Below, in pieces: positions 8,146 to 10,814 of a DNA stretch of 10,814 bases. Under the pieces are notes generated by a model. That model ran no database searches. It saw only the letters and a list, made by a program, of their open reading frames with translations, and had not been told where the DNA came from. Source of the stretch: Gemmatimonadota bacterium (lineage in GTDB: Bacteria; Gemmatimonadota; Gemmatimonadetes; Longimicrobiales; Gaopeijiaceae); assembly GCA_021295835.1 (NCBI GenBank), contig JAGWBP010000040.1, forward strand, positions 2,698-13,511, in the 5' to 3' direction. A program made the position numbers and the translations under genes. Position 1 is the stretch's first letter. The number at the start of each line of letters is the position of its first letter.

Positions 8146-8618
8146 GATCGCGGGGAGGAGCCGCGATACTTCGCGCTTGTTGCCGATGAAGTTGTCGTCG
8201 ACGAGAAAGGGAGGACCGCGCCATCCCAGTTCATGCAAATGGTCGAACTCGGCCACCATCTGTTCGGGCGACTTGGTCCGGGACACACGGCTGTACAGCT
8301 TCGTGTGGTGGGATGCGGCCCGCCGGCGATGACGGGAACCTGTGCGCGGTTGCAACGCTCCACGACCTGCTCCAGCGAGGGGCGTTGCGGGATCATGCTC
8401 GATGTGAAGACCAGCTCCGCCCACTCCAGGTCGGCTTCTTCCAGGGAAGTCACGTTGAGATCGACCACGCGCAGGTTGTACCGCGGTGGAAACATCGCTG
8501 CGACGGTGAGCAGGCCGAGGGGAGGATGGACCGCCTTGATGCCTAGAATCTCCGGGGCGTAGTTGTTGCCCCAGCATGTCGGCGGTTGCCTCGGGTAGGG
8601 GAGCAGCGCATTAGCCAT
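8146..8618 (-). pseudogene. Remnant of a B12-binding-type radical SAM protein, cluster-binding segment deleted
   Basis: From ATG 8618 (GGAAGG seven bases upstream) the product reads like the N-terminus of radical SAM proteins with a cobalamin-binding-like domain: LLPYPRQPPTCWG, HPPLGLLTVAAMFPP, VVDLNVTSLEEADLEWAELVFTS and VIAGGPHPTT. After GGPHPTT (about 8310) the homologous reading jumps to another frame and resumes as KLYSRVSRTKSPEQM, then LGWRGPPFLVDDNFIGNKRE, and ends near LLPAI at 8146. In intact relatives these blocks are separated by a segment holding the CxxxCxxC motif for the [4Fe-4S] cluster. That segment is absent here, as is everything after LLPAI. The missing internal length is about 80-100 codons by my memory of the family, not measured. 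No catalytic product is possible. The fragment points tail-to-tail at the DUF3179 gene. Confidence 0.75.
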
Positions 8619-8741
8619 GGTGACGCCTTCCGGTTGCCCGATCAGCGGCGGCAACACCACCCCGGGGGGCATCGCGTTGGCGAGAGGGACGCCGCGAGTC
8701 AGGTCTCCGGAACCCGCGAGCGTTCCCCAAGCCGACTCGAA

Positions 8742-9017
8742 TCAGGAGCCTTCGACGGAACTCCGCACCACATCGTCAGCGGTGTCGAACAGCTTCTTGC
8801 GCCATTCCCTCCGCCGATTCCGGAACGCCTTCACCATCTCCCAAAGCGCGTCGCGGACCCGCTCCACCGCTTCGTCCCGCGCCTCCTCGGACAGCGGCTT
8901 GCCGCTCGTGACCTCGTACTTCTCGATCGCGAAGTCGGCGATATCCAGGATGTTGTCGCCAACGACCCCGAAGTCGACTGCGTTCCTCATGGCGGGTGCC
9001 GGCCGTGGATCGCTCAT
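8742..9017 (-). CDS. Small hypothetical protein, 91 residues, charged and probably helical
   Basis: I do not recognise this family. From ATG 9017 the product has a short N-terminus (MSDPRPAPAMRN), a mildly hydrophobic block (VDFGVVGDNILDIADFAIEKY), then a charged, likely alpha-helical C-terminus rich in Glu, Arg and Lys (LSEEARDEAVERVRD, FRNRRREWRKKLFD). There is no signal peptide or membrane segment, so a cytoplasmic location is likely. The frame also opens at GTG 9107. I prefer ATG 9017 because GAGGA lies seven bases upstream and a promoter-like pair falls inside the would-be extension. It sits alone between two gene remnants and is itself uninterrupted, which argues that it may be a real gene. 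It could be an adaptor or one half of a toxin-antitoxin pair, but no partner is visible. Confidence 0.6.
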   Translation of the reverse strand: MSDPRPAPAMRNAVDFGVVGDNILDIADFAIEKYEVTSGKPLSEEARDEAVERVRDALWEMVKAFRNRRREWRKKLFDTADDVVRSSVEGS

Positions 9018-9069
9018 CTGCTCATCCTCGTTCGAATGGATTGCTGGAGCCTGCTTGATCACGGGGAAC

Positions 9070-9097
9070 GGAATAACAATCGCGGCGAAGTTGTCAA
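9070..9097 (-). promoter_or_regulatory. Candidate promoter for the 91-residue hypothetical gene
   Basis: On the minus strand a perfect TTGACA (9097-9092) is followed by a 16-base spacer and TATTCC (9075-9070), which matches the first three bases of TATAAT. Transcription would start near 9063 and give a leader of about 45 bases before ATG 9017. The weak -10 keeps this tentative. Confidence 0.35.
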
Positions 9098-9125
9098 CGG
9101 CACCCACGCCGCGCCGACGTGCGGC

Positions 9126-9700
9126 TCAGCTCCGATCCACATGCACGGTCAGGACGTCGGCGTTGTGGTACTGATGGTGCTTGACGGAGGAAGCGTGGTG
9201 CCGCAGCAGCGTCAGCGACAGGTCTCCCGCGCTCGCCGGGTCCGGGTTTCTTCTGATCGCCTCAGGTCGAGCGCGTAGCGAGGCGGCCGCCAGCGAAGGT
9301 CGACGAAATGGCGCTTGGGCCGGGAGCGGAGCCGCGAGCGGGAGCGAATATGGGAGGCCCACGGAGGCTGGTCCTCCCGGACCATCAGTCGCTCCAGCGC
9401 CTCCAGGTAGTCCACGACCGTGCGCTCGGCAAGCCCGTTGTCAGGCCCCCGGGCGTCCCGGCTCAGGGTGGCGACGGATGCGCATGTGGCGACGTTGCGG
9501 GCGAGCGAACGCATCAGCCTCTCCACAAGCACCGGCCGCCGACCCACCCCGTCCACCCTTCTGATGTCGGTTCGGCGCAGTTCTTCGATGTATCCCTGGT
9601 TCGCGATCATGGCGTGTTCGATTGCACGATTCTGCAGTGCGGGCCAGCCACCCCGGCAGATTAGCTCGGCGAGCTCGGGCGCGGGGAGCGGGCTTGCGCA
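9126..9700 (-). pseudogene. Remnant of a DUF4143-type AAA ATPase, lacking its ATPase domain and frameshifted
   Basis: The readable part starts just after an in-frame TGA (9703-9701) and runs PAPELAELICRGGWPAL, GYIEELRRTDIRRVDGV, RLMRSLARNVAT, TVVDYLEALERLMV, EDQPPWASHIRSRSRLRS and PKRHFVD. This is the usual order of the DUF4143 region that follows the ATPase domain in this family. No Walker A or B motif is present upstream, where insertion-sequence DNA begins instead. Near 9298 one base is missing: the frame after HFVD fails, while the neighbouring frame gives the expected PSLAAASLRA, then RPEAIRRNPD. The last stretch to the TGA at 9128-9126 (SAGDLSLTLLRHH to HVDRS) resembles nothing I know and may be a join to other DNA. 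In life such proteins are P-loop ATPases of unsettled function. Loss of the N-terminus may be due to the adjacent IS1380 insertion. Confidence 0.72.
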
Positions 9701-9779
9701 TCATGATCTGCAACGGAATCATGTCATCCCGGCTTATTCATGAACCTCCGGGCTGAGCGTGAGGTGGGGGGCTGAAGCA

Positions 9780-9809
9780 CCTCGCGCCACCTGCAAGGCA
9801 GGCGCGAGG
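9780..9809. repeat. Perfect 9-bp inverted repeat with 12-base loop
   Basis: CCTCGCGCC (9780-9788) and GGCGCGAGG (9801-9809) are exact reverse complements around a 12-base loop. The hairpin lies downstream of the transposase stop and inside the presumed insertion-sequence end. No T or A tract follows on either side, so a simple intrinsic terminator is not well supported. It may be a subterminal structure of the element or block read-through transcription. Confidence 0.5.
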
Positions 9810-9967
9810 GGAATTCGGGGTGGTTCTGGGGGCGGAACAGCGGCGTTTCGGGTCCGAAGGGAGTAGTTGGTCGGCTTGGCGGAGCCCGTTTCCCGTGCCT
9901 GGAGACACCTCGGCGTCCCTGCGGCCGCCGGGGCCGGGGAAGGGGTGGGCGCGGCGGTGCGGCCCCG

Positions 9968-10814
9968 CTAACCAGAGGGCCCGTGCAGGGTCGCGAGCCC
10001 GCGGGCGAGCATGCGCCAGTGCGCCGACGCGCCTCCGGTGGTCATCGTGATCCGCCGGCCTGAGACGGTGAAGCGCACCGGGGTGCGGAGCACGCGCTCG
10101 GCGAGGCGCCGCAGGCTCCAGCCGGTGCCGGTCACACGCTCCAGCAAGGCGCGCTGGACGTGCATGATCTGGTAGCCGAAGCCGGCGAGCAGCAGGCGCA
10201 CCTGGTTGCAGACCCCCTTCTCGCGCTTCCTGATCTCCTCGCCCCGGTAGTGGCTCTTGCGGCGCGACGTGGACGACAGCGCCGGGGCAACGACGCTCAT
10301 CGCTCCCCCAGGTGGCCCTCCGCCTTGCCTCGCCTGCGGTACAGCGCCAGGAGGTCCTCGCCGGACATCTCCTCCGAGGACATCGAGGTCAGCAGCCAGA
10401 AGCAGCGCGGAATGAGTTCGCCCGGCCGCTCGACGACAACCTGCACGACCCTGCGGGAGCGGGACCACGACCAGGCCCGGTAGGACGACTCGCAGACCCA
10501 GGTGCGGGGCTCGCCGCCAGCGGGCACCCCGTTGCTCAGCGCATCCCAGACCACGGCGTCCATGGCCGGAAGCGCCATGCGCTTCAGCACGGCGTTGTTG
10601 CGCACCCGGGCCACATAGTGCGTGCCCCGCTCCTCCAGCGCCGCCATCAGCCCCTCGCCGGGATACCCCGCGTCGAAGCGCACGGCGGCCTTGCCGCACA
10701 GATGCCGCTCCGCCCGCTCCAGCACCTCGAGGACAAACTCCAGCCCGCCGTCCGCCGTGTGCACCTGCCCCTCGCGCAGCCGCAGGTCCAGGATGTCGCC
10801 CGTCTCCGCCGCCG
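9968..10814 (-). pseudogene. IS1380-family transposase, C-terminal part, frameshifted
   Basis: The frame entering at the right edge reads ETGDILDLRLREGQVHTADG, a block typical of IS1380-family DDE transposases. It continues through VRFDAGYPGEGLM (candidate catalytic Asp, codon 10674-10672) to YRRRGKAEGHLGE (candidate catalytic Glu, codon 10320-10318). It stops at TGA 10299-10297. The expected continuation, MSVVAPALSSTSRRKSHYRG to the TAG at 9970-9968, lies in the -1 frame from about 10302. One base is therefore missing just after a run of five G (10309-10305). The simplest reading is an inactivating deletion or a homopolymer error. Slippage on the G run could in principle restore the frame, but I know of no such mechanism in this family. 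Both visible acidic residues precede the shift. Confidence 0.82.

Larger units (their letters stand above)
9733..10814 (-). mobile_element. IS1380-family insertion sequence, 3' part (continues beyond right edge)
   Basis: The interval covers the transposase 3' region and about 230 bases of non-coding DNA after it. That non-coding part contains a 9-bp perfect inverted repeat at 9780-9809 and no gene. The outer boundary is a guess. The sequence from 9733 (ATTCATGAACCTCCGGGCTG) looks like the kind of terminus seen in this family, and the DUF4143 homology stops about 30 bases further out. The opposite terminal repeat is outside the window, so neither the inverted repeats nor a target duplication can be confirmed. 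Confidence 0.5.

Noticed and set aside
7477..8577. Minus-strand frame of 366 residues spanning the radical SAM remnant and the DUF3179 gene
   Set aside because: Only its middle (KLYSRVSRTKSPEQ to LLPAI) is real homology. The rest is antisense to DUF3179 or out of frame with the N-terminal fragment.
8619..8741. Gap between the hypothetical gene and the radical SAM remnant
   Set aside because: I looked for a tRNA, repeat or small gene and found only the ribosome site of the remnant. Nothing supportable remains.
9736..9967. Possible small gene in the non-coding end of the insertion sequence (for example the frame at 9820-10050)
   Set aside because: The frame runs into the antisense of the transposase, has no motif and no ribosome site, and is best read as chance.
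1..10814. CRISPR array, rRNA, tRNA, riboswitch or integrase attachment site
   Set aside because: I saw no regularly spaced repeats, no conserved RNA-gene blocks and no integrase gene in the window.

Overview
The window is strongly GC-rich, with the long open antisense frames typical of such DNA. Lipoprotein-type signal peptides on cell-wall enzymes suggest a Gram-negative-like envelope. The gene content (two-domain GH3 enzymes, a GH3/serine-hydrolase fusion, NamZ, DUF3179) would fit Gemmatimonadota or a similar high-GC phylum. No rRNA or other marker is present, so this placement is only an inference.

Left part (1-6628) is a peptidoglycan-turnover locus. Two minus-strand genes are joined by a TGATG stop/start overlap: a two-domain NagZ-type beta-N-acetylglucosaminidase (about 3256-5214) and a large lipoprotein (1-3256, running off the left edge) that fuses a second NagZ-type GH3 module to a beta-lactamase-fold serine hydrolase resembling AmiE. 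Divergently, on the plus strand, lies a NamZ-type (DUF1343, GH171) exo-N-acetylmuramidase with a lipoprotein signal but no ordinary start codon. Together they could trim glycan ends alternately (MurNAc by NamZ, GlcNAc by NagZ) and cut stem peptides (AmiE domain), paralleling the amiE-nagZ-namZ genes of Bacillus subtilis, with one pair fused and one enzyme duplicated.

Middle part (6629-8073) holds a plus-strand DUF3179 gene of unknown function. Its signal peptide is separated from the mature protein by an in-frame TAG.

Right part (8074-10814) is a decaying accessory stretch, all on the minus strand. It holds a radical-SAM gene remnant that has lost its iron-sulfur cluster segment, an apparently intact small hypothetical gene with its own promoter-like sequence, a headless and frameshifted DUF4143-type ATPase remnant, and the 3' part of a frameshifted IS1380-family transposase that continues past the right edge. 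I found no CRISPR array, tRNA, rRNA or convincing undescribed system. The most unusual items are the GH3/AmiE-like fusion beside a second NagZ and divergent NamZ, the missing NamZ start codon, and the amber codon in the DUF3179 gene.
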